DNA of 64,000 bases from Zygaena filipendulae (lineage: Eukaryota > Arthropoda > Insecta > Lepidoptera > Zygaenidae). The stretch lies in assembly GCA_907165275.2 (NCBI GenBank), contig OU015669.1, positions 3,370,501-3,434,500 on the forward strand, written 5' to 3'. Positions 20,428-32,410 of this stretch are shown here, in pieces. The translations under genes and the position numbers were made by a program. The notes below the pieces were generated by a model. The model was not told where the DNA came from, did not search any database, and worked only from the letters and a program-made list of their open reading frames with translations. Within the stretch, counting starts at the first letter, position 1, and every line of letters begins with the position of its first letter.

Positions 20428-20693
20428 TAGTCCTTCTTATAGATTAAGAAAAAATATTAGACACGTATTTTTTCTTTTTTTACGTAATCAAAAAATAACG
20501 GCGATACATTGAGTTGAAATTTCGCGTGACGTCACTAACTAGTGTAGTTTGTATGGTGGCTTGTAGCTTGTAGCGGTAAGTGACGTCATGAGCCCCCACC
20601 CTAAACTTTGATGCGCTTTATCTCTGAATTTTCATTTATTTGAAAAATAAAAAATACGTGTCTAATGATTTTTAATTTTCTAAATGACGGACT
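20428..20693. mobile_element. MITE family carrying two TGACGTCA octamers, copy 1
   Basis: Ends are AGTCC..AATATTAGACACGTATTT and AAATACGTGTCTAATG..GGACT. The two TGACGTCA palindromes are at 20527-20534 and 20581-20588. It is non-coding. Copies are at 29451-29692 (inverted) and 63903-64000 (cut by the window edge). Confidence 0.8.
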
Positions 20694-20886
20694 AATTAGA
20701 ATTAGAATTTTTATAAGTTGTCAACATCCATTACTCTTACAGTATTATAATACGTCCCAAGTGTGTAATTTACAATCGTGTGCCATTACAGAGTCTTGGT
20801 GTGTCAAGATTTCGCATTAACAGTACTGGAACACCAACTTTCAACCTCAACTTAATTATGAAGATTAAAGAGGCACTGCTAAAAGT

Positions 20887-21058
20887 TATTGAGTGGCGAC
20901 CACGAACTTGAAGACGCGGCGTGGGTAGACCCGCTACAAGCTGGACCGATGACTGAAGGTTGCGGGATGCCGTGGGATACGAGAGGCGCAGGACCGATCA
21001 TTGTGGCGATCCTTGGGGGAAGCCTGGGTCCAGCAGTGGACGTCTTTTGGCTGATATG
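20887..21058 (+). pseudogene. Decayed C-terminal fragment of a second LINE reverse transcriptase
   Basis: The frame starting at TGGCGACCACGAACT gives WRPRT-stop-RRGVGRPATSWTDD-stop-RLRDA. After a frame change it gives VQQWTSFG-stop. This resembles the C-terminal tail common to RTE-type LINEs of Lepidoptera (recalled from memory). At least two stops and one frameshift show that it is dead. Confidence 0.6.
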
Positions 21059-21068
21059 ATGGTGATAA

Positions 21069-22287
21069 TGACTATGAACAATTTCAATTAGTTAAAAACA
21101 GTACAGGGATGTCGGAAGGGTCGTCCAAAACTCTACAACACTTTTCCAGACGTTTCTACATGTGACACGATATTTTTTTTCGATTTGCACTCCATACTAT
21201 CCACGGTGACCATAAGACGACGGGGCCCGACGGCGTCGCGAACACAGCTAGTTTTAAATTAAACCCTGATTGGAAGTTAAATTCCAATTGATCTGTCATG
21301 ACATTCTTGGCCTAATTAAGGCCGGACGGATCATTCGCGGTTTGTTATCGGATTGCTATCAAATTGCTATAATATCGATTCACATTGCTCCAATAACTCG
21401 TATATGTTCGAATATGTTCTAATATCTCGTTAATGACTTTGACCCTGTTTATTTTTAATTGTGATTATAATTGCTTTATAAAAACATTATTGTGACGTTA
21501 TTTTGCACAGTTCATCAGTAGGAAAGGGCAGGACAGAAATTCGCTAAAAGAGTTAAAATGGTGATAATTATTTCTTCAAAAATATATATGTGGCTGAGTA
21601 TTAGCTACTTTAAAAAAATACTCTTTGACAGCACTGTTAGTCTAGTTCTCTAGTAGTTGGGATCGAGGATTAGAAAAAAAAATACTCTTGTTAGTACCAT
21701 CTTAATTTGGAGATTTTGGAAAATAATATGGAAAACAAATTTGCGTATTTTTGTAAAAATAAAATAACATTTGCATAACTTTCTGCCTAAAATTGTAGAT
21801 ATATAATGTAGTTAGTTATATTAAAAAAGGTATTTAAGCATAATACTATGTGTTACCTGCATCCGTTAGGTCACACCGGAATGTCGATACAGCTATTAAG
21901 CTTGTTGTCCACTTAAATATGTACAAGCAGAGCAGGGCAGACCAAGCTCAAACAAAACTGTTTCATTTATTTATATAAACTGTATAAATTATTAGCTGCG
22001 AATTGGTTTTTGTAAAATCTGAAATTGCCGTAATAGCATAACTTGGTATTATATATAGTAGGTATATTTTTTTTTTAATAACAAAAGAGGTTCTTTATCC
22101 TATCCAGTAATAGTAGGTTTATACCCAGCGCACAATTAAAATTTCCGACATTGAAAACAAAAATTTAAACCGCATCCGATAATTTCGTAATGATTCTTCT
22201 TGTGATATGACATCTGTTTAAATAATTATATTTCTTACAATAAATAATTATAATTTCACTTACGTTTGATGTCTTTCTTAAAATCCA
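21069..22287. other. Intergenic, nothing recognised
   Basis: AT-rich. A GC patch at 21195-21245 (GACGGGGCCCGACGGCGTCG) has no ORF. No host gene is seen. Confidence 0.4.
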
Positions 22288-22465
22288 CTTGCTGTTCCTG
22301 CGGTTTCACCTGCGTTCATTTCAGAATAAAAAGTAGGTACTTTAAAGTCCTTTTCTGCACCCTGACAACGTCTAAGAAAATTTCATGATGATCGGTTGAG
22401 TTGTTACGGCGTGAACGCGCAACGAACAAACAAACAAACTCACTTTCGCATTTATAATGGTAAAA
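22288..22465 (-). mobile_element. Helitron-like element, minus orientation
   Basis: It runs from GCTGTTCCTGCGGTTTCACC to ACTCACTTTCGCATTTATAA and retains the GTTGAGTTGTTACGGCGTGA block. The CTAG end is eroded. Confidence 0.55.
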
Positions 22466-22910
22466 ATATAGACCGAGTAAAAGTAATAGGTTTGATTTGC
22501 TCGAAGTATAGAAACGTTTTAGTAATAACTATTAGGCACCTACTGATAGAAAGTTTGTTAACGTCTGTGTGAAGACCGTAACCAACTTATTGTATTTACA
22601 CAAAAATATTTCTAACACGATTAAATGTAGATATGTATTTTATATCTAGAGTTAGACTTTGTGTGTAATCTAATTTTTCTACATCCTTCTGTGAATTTTC
22701 GTTATTTTTGGTAGGTAAGGTACCTAATATATGTAAGTTGAATATAACGGATCTCTCAAAGAGAATCCTTAGTTGAATGGAACAAATCTCTTCGACTTAC
22801 TTCGAAGAGATCAGTCCTCTTTTTTCTGCAGTCTTTAAAAACCTTTATTTCTCATTACTTAACGTGAACTAATATGTATAATAATTACAACGATTATTGC
22901 ATTAATCATT

Positions 22911-23170
22911 GTCGAGCGGATTAGTGCAGTATAGGTCACCTGCCCGCTAATATGTATAGAGGTTTCGGGTTCGATTCTCGGTGGAAGTAGACTTTGTGTG
23001 ATGAACTTACCAGTCTGGGCGTATTTATATATTATTATGTATACCATAATATATATGTAATAATATGTAGTATATATACCACGTTTGCTTGGTTCCTGCC
23101 CCACAAGATTATCTATAGCTTAGTGTGGAATCAAATAGATTTGTGTGTTGTGAAATATTATTATTATTAA
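22911..23170 (+). mobile_element. tRNA-derived SINE, copy 2
   Basis: It has the same body as 17381-17643, with the B-box GGTTCGATTCTCGG at 22968-22981, CCAGTCTGGGCGT, CGTTTGCTTGGTTCC and GATTTGTGTGTTGTGA, and then a TTA tail. The A-box side is mutated (AGTGCAGTATAGGTCACC). Confidence 0.7.
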
Positions 23171-23430
23171 CTAGCTGTACCCCGCGGTTTCACCAGCGTG
23201 AAACTACGAGTAACTGTAGGTATATATAACAATTTATTTTCCTGAAATCCGATTTAAATGAAATAAAGCCTATAGCCAATTGCTCCTAACTAAGCTTAAC
23301 CTTTTTTTTTTATAATAATAAATTCTTTATTTGCATAAGATACATTAAATGATACATTAAACCGCATGATAATCCGTTCAGCAGTTCCGAAGATTAGCGT
23401 GAACAGACACGCGGATTCTAATCATTTATC
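23171..23430 (-). mobile_element. Helitron-like element inserted next to the SINE tail
   Basis: CTAGCTGTACCCCGCGGTTT begins directly at the end of the SINE TTA tail. The body matches the long-tailed subfamily (AAATAAAGCCTATA, CTAAGCTTAACC) but is interrupted by a T-run and TTCTTTATTTGCATAAG, probably another retroposon tail. Confidence 0.55.
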
Positions 23431-24011
23431 ACATTTTAATATATAGGTAGATAGATAGATTTAAAAAAAATTAAATAATTTAACTTAGCTCGCCTAAAGT
23501 CCGGTGTGCCGTTCTCTTTAGAGAAGCTCAACGAAAAATGCCCGGGACAGGTTCCGTCGCGGCCGCATACCACACCGATCTGACTCCCCTCTGTCACTTC
23601 AAACCGTCACACATGACCAATCATTTTACAAGTAGTGCCTACATACATAATAACTTCCAAGAATAATGACCGTATTAATACAGATTAGAATCTATAACAT
23701 TTTCGAGTTTGTTCAGACGAGTAAATATGAACAGATATACATAGTTTATTAATAGTTTCTAATGAATTATGTATAGTGATTTATTGTTATAATGTAGAGT
23801 ACGTTGCTAGTTTCTATTATTCGAAACTCCTTTTGTTAAATGAAAATTAATAAAGTCTTTTTAAAGCCTTAAAATAGCTTTTACGTAGATTGCTTTAATA
23901 ATTATTATTTAATAATTATCGGAATTACTTTTAATTAAAATCAATATCCATGTGAAATCTTAAAAAACACTTTCAAAGAAAGTTTGTCTTATATACGATT
24001 TTCAGACATAT

Positions 24012-24185
24012 AGGTTTCACCCACGTTAATGGCAGAGTTCCCGAGAGAGTAGATGTATCTTTTCTGTACCATTTCTGTACTTCTAACAACGTGTATACAA
24101 AATTTCATGAAGATCATTTGAGTATTTAGGCATGAAAGCGTAATGAGCAAACCAACAAAGACAAATTCGCATTTATAATATTGCA
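24012..24185 (-). mobile_element. Helitron-like fragment, minus orientation
   Basis: GGTTTCACCCACGTTAATGG at the left and AATTCGCATTTATAATATTG at the right. The CTAG terminus has decayed. Confidence 0.5.
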
Positions 24186-24214
24186 GTTGGGATTTTAGAA
24201 AAAAAATTACTTTA

Positions 24215-24403
24215 TCCTACTAATATTATAAACGCGAAAGTTTGTAAGAATATATGGATGGATGTTTGTCACTCTTTCACGCAAAAACTGCTAGATGGAT
24301 TTAAATGAAACTTTACATCGGATTAGAACATAGGTTACTTTTATCCCGGAATTCCCGCGGGAACTCTGAAATTAACGCGGGCGAAACCGCGGGGCACAAC
24401 TAG
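24215..24403 (+). mobile_element. Full-length non-autonomous Helitron-like element
   Basis: TCCTACTAATATTATAAACG at the start; GCGGGCGAAACCGCGGGG then CACAACTAG|T at the end. It lies 30 bp from an oppositely oriented fragment of the same family. Confidence 0.7.
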
Positions 24404-25864
24404 TCAATTATAATACCTATGTTCGAATATTATTTTACCTCACAAAGAAACTTGCTGTGCTTAATCCAATGCGCACTTGACTGGTTTAATATTTTACTGC
24501 TCACTAACAAACCTTAAATTAACGAAGTATCTTTAAAGCACTTCGCTCGAAACATCATCCGATAACGTCCAATATAATAGACCAACATAAAACAACATGG
24601 ACAAACGACATTCTTCCAACATAAAATAGCCAACTTGAACACTAAACGTCAATCCTCTAGACAACTATAATGACGTATGCGCATGTACCTGCCATATGCA
24701 TATACATACATGTTTTATTAAATTAAAATTTATTCATCGGCTGTGTAATTTTTATATCAATTTCCATTTTCCATATAAAATAGCTTCAGGCGGAGTCTCA
24801 CAGACAACAATGTCTTTTTCGATGTAATATTTATACTCAGACAAGCTGTGGTGGTCTCACCGGCGGTTATTTCGGATTCCAGATCATAATCTATCTTTGT
24901 GCCAAACTCCATCCGATTCGGTTCCGTTGTAGCCTAAGTTTCTTCTTATAACATCAGCTATATGCCAATGAAAGTTCCGTTAAAATCGGTCTAGCCGTTT
25001 TAGAGATTAGCCGGAACAAACAGACAGAGAAAAAATTTCTAAATTGTTTTTTCTATGTAAGTACCGTATATACCTACTTTCGTATACATTTAGTGAAAAA
25101 CTGTTAATTTGGAATTACAAACAGACACTTCAATTTTATTTATATGTCTAGATGTCTAGATAGATGTATATTATTCATTTAAACATTACATGTAACTAAT
25201 TAATTTCTGAATTTTTAAAAAACTATTAAAACTTACAAATTCTTACATAATTATTTCGCATAAATTGAAGACCAATTTTTCTACTAACAGATATACGTAT
25301 ATACCTACCTACTGCAGATTGCTTATTCGTCCGATAGTCCATATTAAATTTGTTCCATTTTTTTTTTAGTTTTTCTCAGGTAAATCCTTATCTAACAAAT
25401 GGATAATTAGCCAATCGGTTTATATGACGAACCGGTCCACAACATTAGAGAATGGATACCTAACTTTATACTAAGTTACTTCAAATCGAAACCTTCCACT
25501 GCCTACAATAGTGATATCAAAATCACCGCACACCGCTAATAAAAATACCATCCAGTCGTAAACAATAACAAAAATGGTCGGAACTTAATCGTTTTAGCTT
25601 TTCCTGGAAGTAGAAAGCAGTGAGTAATACTAATAACTTGGTGAAGTAGTAATATAAGTTGGCGGAGTAAATTAACAGAAATGGGCACAGCGGCACGTCG
25701 GGTCGGATTCCGGCCGGCGCGGCGCGGTCGTGAACTTAACGTCTAGGCTGGGTGTTTTACCTCACTTTTGGGATGTAATGTACTGATGGCATAAAAATGC
25801 AAGCAAATTTAACAACACACCAACCCGCACACTTGTTCTTACACTAATTTTTAGTAGGAAATAT
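24404..25864. other. Intergenic with one degraded Helitron-like piece
   Basis: A minus-oriented family-2 Helitron-like fragment occupies about 24855-25030 (GGTCTCACCGGCGGTTATTT, AACATCAGCTATATGCCAAT). A GC-rich island at 25690-25730 (GGCCGGCGCGGCGCGGTCG) stands out in AT-rich DNA, without an ORF. No gene is seen. Confidence 0.4.
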
Positions 25865-26100
25865 GGACATAGATAAGCAATAGTGTGTTAACCCACACTG
25901 GAGAAACTTTGAGTAAATTAAAGTCTTAAAATTATAGGGCCATTTCGTGTCAATATTTTTTATGTTCAGTATTTAGTTACGTATTTAAACAATGTAATAA
26001 GGTAAATACATAATTAAAAAACGTTCTCTAAATCTCAATAAATCGGTCTGAATCAATAAATTCGTTTTGTGGGTTAACATGTTATTGCTTATCTGCATCC
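25865..26100. mobile_element. MITE family with ~28-bp inverted ends, copy 2
   Basis: GGACATAGATAAGCAATAGT at the left; ACATGTTATTGCTTATCTGC plus ATCC at the right. The flanking ATAT on both sides is a likely 4-bp target duplication. It is nearly collinear with 16372-16606 throughout, including CGTTCTC, ACATAATTAAAAAACGTT and TGGGTTAACATG. Confidence 0.8.
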
Positions 26101-26439
26101 ATATAATATATGCACCCTTTGATTGATGGTAACTTAACTCGAAATTCTAATAACTTCAGTAACTGCAGTAACATTTTATTAACACGCTTTCCTTGTATTC
26201 TGTTGGGTTGTTGAAAAGTCTCTCTGATGGTACTGAGCTGGCCACCATTGTTAAATAATTACACGTATTTTGTATAGTTTCGAAAACTGTTGTTTATAAT
26301 CGGCGCACACTTCTAGGGGATTTTCTTTAAGTCTGTTGACCGGAGCAGAAACACTTTCTTCACTCTTTTTTTTTCTAACGAATTTAAAGAGCTTACGTTA
26401 CGGGGCCTGAAGTTAACCAAGAGTAGCATGAGATGTTCA

Positions 26440-26575
26440 TTCGATGCATTGAATGAAATACATCGATATATCATAAAATATCTAAAGTAACTAATACATA
26501 GGATTGATTCGATGCATCGAAACGTAAACATCGATGTTTTCGATGCATCGATGTATATCGAACAACCCTACTGCA
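26440..26575. repeat. Cluster of ATCGAT / TCGATGCATCGA palindromes
   Basis: Within 135 bp the words CGATGCATTG, ATCGATATAT, CGATGCATCGA, CATCGATG and CGATGCATCGATG recur. They are mostly self-complementary and lie in an AT-rich surround. Confidence 0.6.
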
Positions 26576-27859
26576 GTTAATGTAGAGTTGCCAACTGTCC
26601 TGTTTTTCCAGGACATTTCCATGTCCCAGGGGTGTGGTCCTGACTTTTTAAGTCGTGTCTTGGGTTTTTAAAGCGTCCTAGTTTTAAAATTCACGCGCCA
26701 TTACTACCTCCAATCGTATATTTTATCGATGGGCCCGGTATAATTTAACTAAAGATAGATACTTTCATAAACAATTTTAACTCTTATTATTTGAGTTTCA
26801 TTTACACTGCTTTCATTGCGTTTACTACTGCTCCAACACTTTTTCTGCATCCTGTTTTTAACCATGATTTCAAGGTGGAAATAAATACCTGGACACCACT
26901 CCTGTAAATCCTCCAGGAAATCCTAGTTTTCTATATTTGGGGGTGGCAACCCTTAGTTAAGGTCAAAATATATTTTTGAAATGGTTTAATTCTAATATAA
27001 TTTTACCAATCTGTAAATAAAATTTCAATAGGTATATAAAGAAATGAAAATCATTCATTTCCAATTGAAACACGGAGGAGAAAGTGTAAAATACACTTGC
27101 TCAAAACTTAACTTATACTTTTTAAGGACTTTTTTCTTTTTTTTTTTGACTGCCTGCTCATTTCCCATGAATTTGCAATTTATGAATTAGGTCACTTCTG
27201 AGGGTGCGAAATGACTACTACTACAAAAAAATCACTCACCCCCACAGGGACTCGAGGGACCTACCTATCAGAGATCCGGAACTCCCCTAATCAAAAGATC
27301 CCAGTCTGTGGCCACTTCGCTGACGCGGTCGACAAAAACCTATATAGAAAAGAGATATCTTGTTTTTCTGACTATCCACAATGAGAATTCACCTAATGTA
27401 CCTGTATTCAAGGCTTTACGGTGGAATATTTGGGGAACACACGGAGTAAGCGATCTAAAATACGATAACGATTAACATCCCAGGCCCATTTTTGACGCTC
27501 CCATATGACGATTGCTAAGGCTAAATGCAAATTACATTGTCACGGAAGGGTTGGCGTGTGGAAGTCGTGACGAGCACTCGCGTTTGTGGATGCGGTCACC
27601 AGTTGACCGCCATCTTGTATACCCTGAGCGAGCATCATCCGTTTAGTCGCTTTTCATCGGGCGAGATCAGTTAAAAAACCAGTCAAGTGTGAGTCGGATT
27701 CGCGTACGATGAATTTAAAATTAATTAACCAGAATTTAGAATTCTGTACTGTTTACTGTGTCTATAAAAACGGCAAAAAATCATGTATGTTGTATGGGAG
27801 CCCCGCTCAAAATATTTGTTTCATTTTAATTTAATAATTTATTTTTAAAGTGAATGTAT
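26576..27859. other. Intergenic, possible decayed transposon at 26584-26960
   Basis: AGAGTTGCCAACTGTCCTG at 26584 and GGGGGTGGCAACCCTT at 26940 look like decayed inverted ends. The remainder includes a LINE-like scrap at 27780-27850 (TGTATGGGAGCCCCGCTC) also found near 60540-60720. No gene is recognised. Confidence 0.35.
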
Positions 27860-27990
27860 AAAGAACTACTTTTGCACAAGGAATCGCGAGATTTACATGC
27901 GAATGCTCGTACATTTTCTAAACATTCGCATGCGAATTTTGTGATTCCGTATGCAAAAAGTAATTCGAACGATTCAAAAATACGGTCCCA
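27860..27990. mobile_element. MITE with AATCG(C/T)TCGAATTACT ends, copy 2
   Basis: It shares GAATCGCGAGATTTAC, the GCGAATG words and the right end AGTAATTCGAACGATTCAAA with 19506-19655. The left end has decayed to AACTACTTTTGC. Confidence 0.6.
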
Positions 27991-28124
27991 GGGGGTGCTG
28001 TGAAAAAAAAATCCTACAGCATTTATTACTTGAGAAACTTACCAGTTTGGTTTTCATGGCGTCATGTCTAATAACAAGACACAGGTTTTTAAGTTATACG
28101 TATGCCTATCTAGATTTTATTTAT

Positions 28125-28375
28125 ACTAGGTATCCCGCGCGGTTTCACCCGCGATAATTTCGGAGTTCCCACGGAATTGTTCCGTACAAACTTTACCCCC
28201 TTTCTCACCCCCTCAGGGATAGAATTTCGGAAAATCCTTTCTTATCGGATGCCTACGACATGCGCAGAACACACCCTCCAAGTTTCAGGTCTCTACAATC
28301 AGCCTGTGTGTAAAGGCTGTGCGTTGTCCGTCAGTCAGTCATTCAAGACAAAGCATTTTATATGTATAGATCATT
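28125..28375 (-). mobile_element. Helitron-like / composite repeat, minus orientation
   Basis: CTAGGTATCCCGCGCGGTTT at the left is the eroded CTAG terminus. The body (CCCTTTCTCACCCCCTCAGG, CTACAATCAGCCTGTGTG) differs from the other subfamilies, so this is a third body type using the same 3' end. Confidence 0.45.
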
Positions 28376-29450
28376 TGAATTCAAGTGAATCGTCGCTTGC
28401 GTCTTACCTTGTTTGTTAGCGATTTTTTAATCAAAACTCCTTTTTTCTAAGAAAATTTAATATGTATTTCATTCTCAACACGTTAACATTTTACATGTAT
28501 AAATATGGTATTGGGGTTATTTGACATCGTAGCCGCAGCTCCGCAAGCGACACGTTACTGCAGTGCTCACTGCATATCAATTAACGTGTTTGGGAATGTT
28601 TTCTAGACGAAAGATGACTCACTTAAGAGCTTCTTACAGGTAGCTTGAAATTCAAAATGCAATTTAAAAAAAACTTGTTTTGAAATTCAAAATTTTGAAT
28701 TTATTAATTTCTTTTATAATTCGGTATGGGAAATCAGTTACCTTGTCTTTAGGTAGAGCTGTTAATGCTTGATCCACTGGCTTGATCCAAACAATAACTT
28801 CGAAAACCTCAGTACACAATGACCCCAATTTTTTTTTATTTAATCTTTACTTACAGGTTGACTGGGACATTTTTTAAGCAAACATTTACAAACTATTTTG
28901 ACTAAAATTGTTTAGCTATATAATATTAAGATGAATAAATTATAAGAAAGATTGCGTCCCTGTGTTTTTTTTTACTGATTAGGCATACATAATTTTGGAT
29001 ACATGTCTGAACTTAATATTTGCTAGGTACTTATATGTATTTAAAAGAGTAACATGTAATCTGTGTTGTGTGGTTTAATAAGTAAATAAGTATTACAGCC
29101 CTTTCGAGTGACTCTATACTAGCTAACCTGCAAAGATATTCATTTATAATTTTTACATGCCTCCAGAAACCCTTTGAGGTATGGAATAAAAGTAACCCTT
29201 CAGTAAGCTCTCTGCTTCTTCGTGAAGCACAAACAAACAAACACTTTCTCACTTAAAATATTAGTGAGAATAAAGTTATTCTAATATTTTATTTATTTAT
29301 TTATTTTATTTATATAATATAACCTTTACACCCAAAGCGGAAAATGGAGATGTTTATATTATTTACTACCTTGCTGTTATAGGATAGCCGATCCAAAGAC
29401 AATAAAAATACTTCCTTCCCTCCCCACCGCTTACCGCTCCACCTCAGAGT
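28376..29450. other. Intergenic, nothing recognised
   Basis: AT-rich, with a Helitron-like scrap reading AACACTTTCTCACTTAAAAT near 29240. No gene is seen. Confidence 0.35.
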
Positions 29451-29692
29451 AGTTTCTGGGGTGTGAAAAAAATATTAGACCCGTATTTTTTGCTTTTTCA
29501 AATTATTGAAAAATACTAAGATAAAACGCACTAAAGTTCAGGAGTGGGGGCTCTTGACGTCATAACGTGCTATAAACTGTAGCACGGCGTGACGTCACGC
29601 GACATTTCGACTTAATGTATCTCCGTTATTTTTTCATTACGTAAAAAAAAATACATGTCCAATATTTTTTATTAATCTAACAAGACGGACTA
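29451..29692. mobile_element. MITE family carrying two TGACGTCA octamers, copy 2 (inverted)
   Basis: It has AATATTAGACCCGTATTTTT at the left and the complementary AAATACATGTCCAATATT plus GACGGACTA at the right. TGACGTCA occurs at 29555-29562 and 29590-29597. The internal order is reversed relative to 20428-20693. Confidence 0.75.
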
Positions 29693-30165
29693 AAATTTTG
29701 TTGACAAGCCCATTCTACTAGAGTATTATTAATATTTTAGAATAATTAGTTTTAGTGAACTATGACTAAAATGGAATCGATTCATTTCGCGATATTTAAA
29801 TTTAATGTCCGTTGAGACTAGATGTTATCGGAAAGCAAAATTAATTCATTAATGATTAATGAATAAAATGGACACGCTGGTGTCCGGTGTCGATATTTAA
29901 CTAATTTTTCCGTCTTAACTAGAATTAGATAGATTATGTTGAATTATTTATAATATAGATTCACACATTCTATGTATACACAGCACAGAAAAAAATTGTA
30001 TATTCCTCCATTTTTGCTTTATTTTTAGCGGAGGTTTATTGTGTAGGTACAATATATAATAATAATAATATGAGTGAGTGTTACAAAGGACGTATTTTTT
30101 AATTTGTATATAGGTAATAGTAAAAATAACAATAAATAGTATCTAATAACATGGCCATGATGAGC

Positions 30166-30304
30166 TTGTAGGCGCGGATCAATCAATCAGACCTTATAAG
30201 TCTTTGACCCGATAAATTCAAAAAATTTTGTGGTTCAACCAAATTCACCTCCCAGACCCCCCCCCCCCCCCCCCTTCAACCAAATCCTAGATCCGCGCCT
30301 GTAA
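30166..30304. mobile_element. Small MITE with GGCGCGGATC ends and a C18 tract
   Basis: TTGTAGGCGCGGATC at 30166-30180 is mirrored by GATCCGCGCCTGTAA at 30290-30304 (one mismatch). Internal GGTTCAACCAAATTC and TTCAACCAAATCC flank a run of 18 C at 30257-30274. It is non-coding. Confidence 0.65.
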
Positions 30305-31872
30305 GTTTGCAAATACCATACCTACTTCGGAATGCAATACTGTATATAAAATGTAGAAACTGCAAACCTACTGTTAGTCAAGACTTTAGTTAAGAACACG
30401 TGCAATTTTGCGTCTACCATAGCCTATAAGTACAAGGCGAACCATTTTAAATAGGGAAAATTGGTAAGAAGACTAATGGGACAAAAAGTTTAAAAATATC
30501 CTTCTTGTTTTTAACCGTCGCATCGTATGTGTTGTAGTCAGCTAATCAAGATCTAATAATTGTACTCGCTTCACCCCCGATAACCTGGGGCGGCTCAGCC
30601 CTGACCACCTGTAGGCAAATGCAGTGTAGATAGAACGCCCCTCTACATGATGGCTGGTTGGAACTGCTGCTATAATGAACGTATAGACATTTCAAGTGGT
30701 CATGAAATATCGTCCAATTAAAAGTTCAGTTTTGCGTGACCAGGTCATGTGACGATAATTATGTTCTTCCTTTGTTTTCTATAGCGATAACGATTATAGT
30801 TTGTCAACTTGGCTAGGAGAACTCTATGTGGATAGCCATAATCGGGATAAGTGGCAACTTGCGAGCTTAAAGAGGGACCTATGTCTAGCAGTGGAAGTTG
30901 TAAGTTGATGTTGAATTATGAGCTCTATGTTGTCTCTACTTTAATTTAATCTTGATTTTTTTGATGTTTTGACCAGCTAGAGAGGTTACCTCGACGACTT
31001 CAATGAGCACTGCCGACAATAAACTATTGATTGCATCAATCGATAATCTCGAATCGTCCGTTATAATAATATTTACCTACCTACATCTTAACGAACGATC
31101 GTGATGCATCCAAATCAGCATATCAGATCGTACCTATAGAGTCAAATTTATAAATCGCGTTGGCTAATCGATGCAAAGATCGATTGTTACCCGTGTTCCC
31201 ACGAATCGATAGCGTGAGTTGGGAATGGCGAAATAATAGGGGCCGGTAAGGATAGGGCCGACCACGCGATCGGAATTGCTGATTTCGCTTTTATTGAGCG
31301 AAATTTAATGACTTTGCAGTGGAATTATGTTAAACATTCTTTATGGAATCGTTGAAAATTAAATTTGCTGCTTCTTGTTGAATATTTAAATAGTAACGAT
31401 GAGCGAACGATGTTAAGTTTTACCTACCTACTAAAATCTTATTCGCGTAGTTTTCTCTCAATTCAACAGGAAACAATAAAGTTAAAAAATGTTAGGTGTA
31501 TAATTGCTTTGTGCGATTTTTTTTTTATTGTATTGTTTGTGGTGTTCAACTGTTCAATATAATGTTTTTCATTTCATTTTACTATTCTGGAGTTTAATCT
31601 AACTATATCTACAATGACTGCACGTTATATTCATTTTCATTAATTTTTTCATACGTTAAATTTTTGTTTTCGTTTCTTAATTGTTTATAAAACCTAGTAG
31701 TTAAGCTATAGATATGTAGGTATACAGGCTGATAATAGCAAATGTTCCTAAAAGTTACACTTATTTTTACATCTGCAATTTATGGTATTAGCTTTCTATA
31801 CAATATATTAATTAGTCTATTTAAGTTATAAAAAATATGTAATACTTAAACCTCTTGAACATTTATTATTAA
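30305..31872. other. Intergenic, nothing firmly recognised
   Basis: A scrap near 30830-30905 (GGGACCTATGTCTAGCAGTG) resembles the extreme 3' end of RTE-like LINEs. Several ATCGAT-type words lie between 31020 and 31210 (CATCAATCGATAATC, CGAATCGATAGCG). No gene is seen. Confidence 0.35.
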
Positions 31873-32060
31873 CTAGCTGTGCCCCGCGGGTGCACCCGCG
31901 TGAGTTTCGGAATTCCCGCAGGAGCTCCAAAATTCTTTTATATAAACCTTGTCCTGACAATAACGAACACAAAAAAAACAATGTTCCAATTTGGTGCAGT
32001 CGTTTGTAAGTTATGCGCTTACCAACACATTTGACGATTCATTTTTATTATATTGATATT
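31873..32060 (-). mobile_element. Helitron-like element, minus orientation
   Basis: CTAGCTGTGCCCCGCGGGTG at the left, then CGTGAGTTTCGGAATTCCCG. It lacks the usual CATTTATAATATTAG end, so it is truncated. Confidence 0.55.
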
Positions 32061-32216
32061 TGAATGCTTACTTACGTATATTTATAAAAATTAAAGAATG
32101 TTCCCTTAAAATAAAGTTGACTTTCAGCAGGACAGGACAGGACCTAAAGATACAAGTAGGCACTACCCTGTTTTACACCTTGTCTTAAACAACAATATCA
32201 TGGCGATAGAAGTGAA

Positions 32217-32410
32217 CCCTTACTAATATTATAAATGCGAAAGTGAGATTTTTGTTTGTTAAGCTTTCACGCCTCAACAGTACAACGGATCATCATAAAA
32301 TTTTGCATACACGTTGTCTGGGATACAGAGAAGGACATAGGGTACTTTTTACCCCGGAATTCCCACGAGAACTTCGAAATTAACGCGGGTGTCCGCGGAG
32401 AACAGCCAGT
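32217..32410 (+). mobile_element. Non-autonomous Helitron-like element
   Basis: CCTTACTAATATTATAAATG start, ACGTTGTCTGGGATACAGAG middle and ACGCGGGTGTCCGCGGAGAA end. The final CTAG reads CCAG, so the terminus is mutated. Confidence 0.55.
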
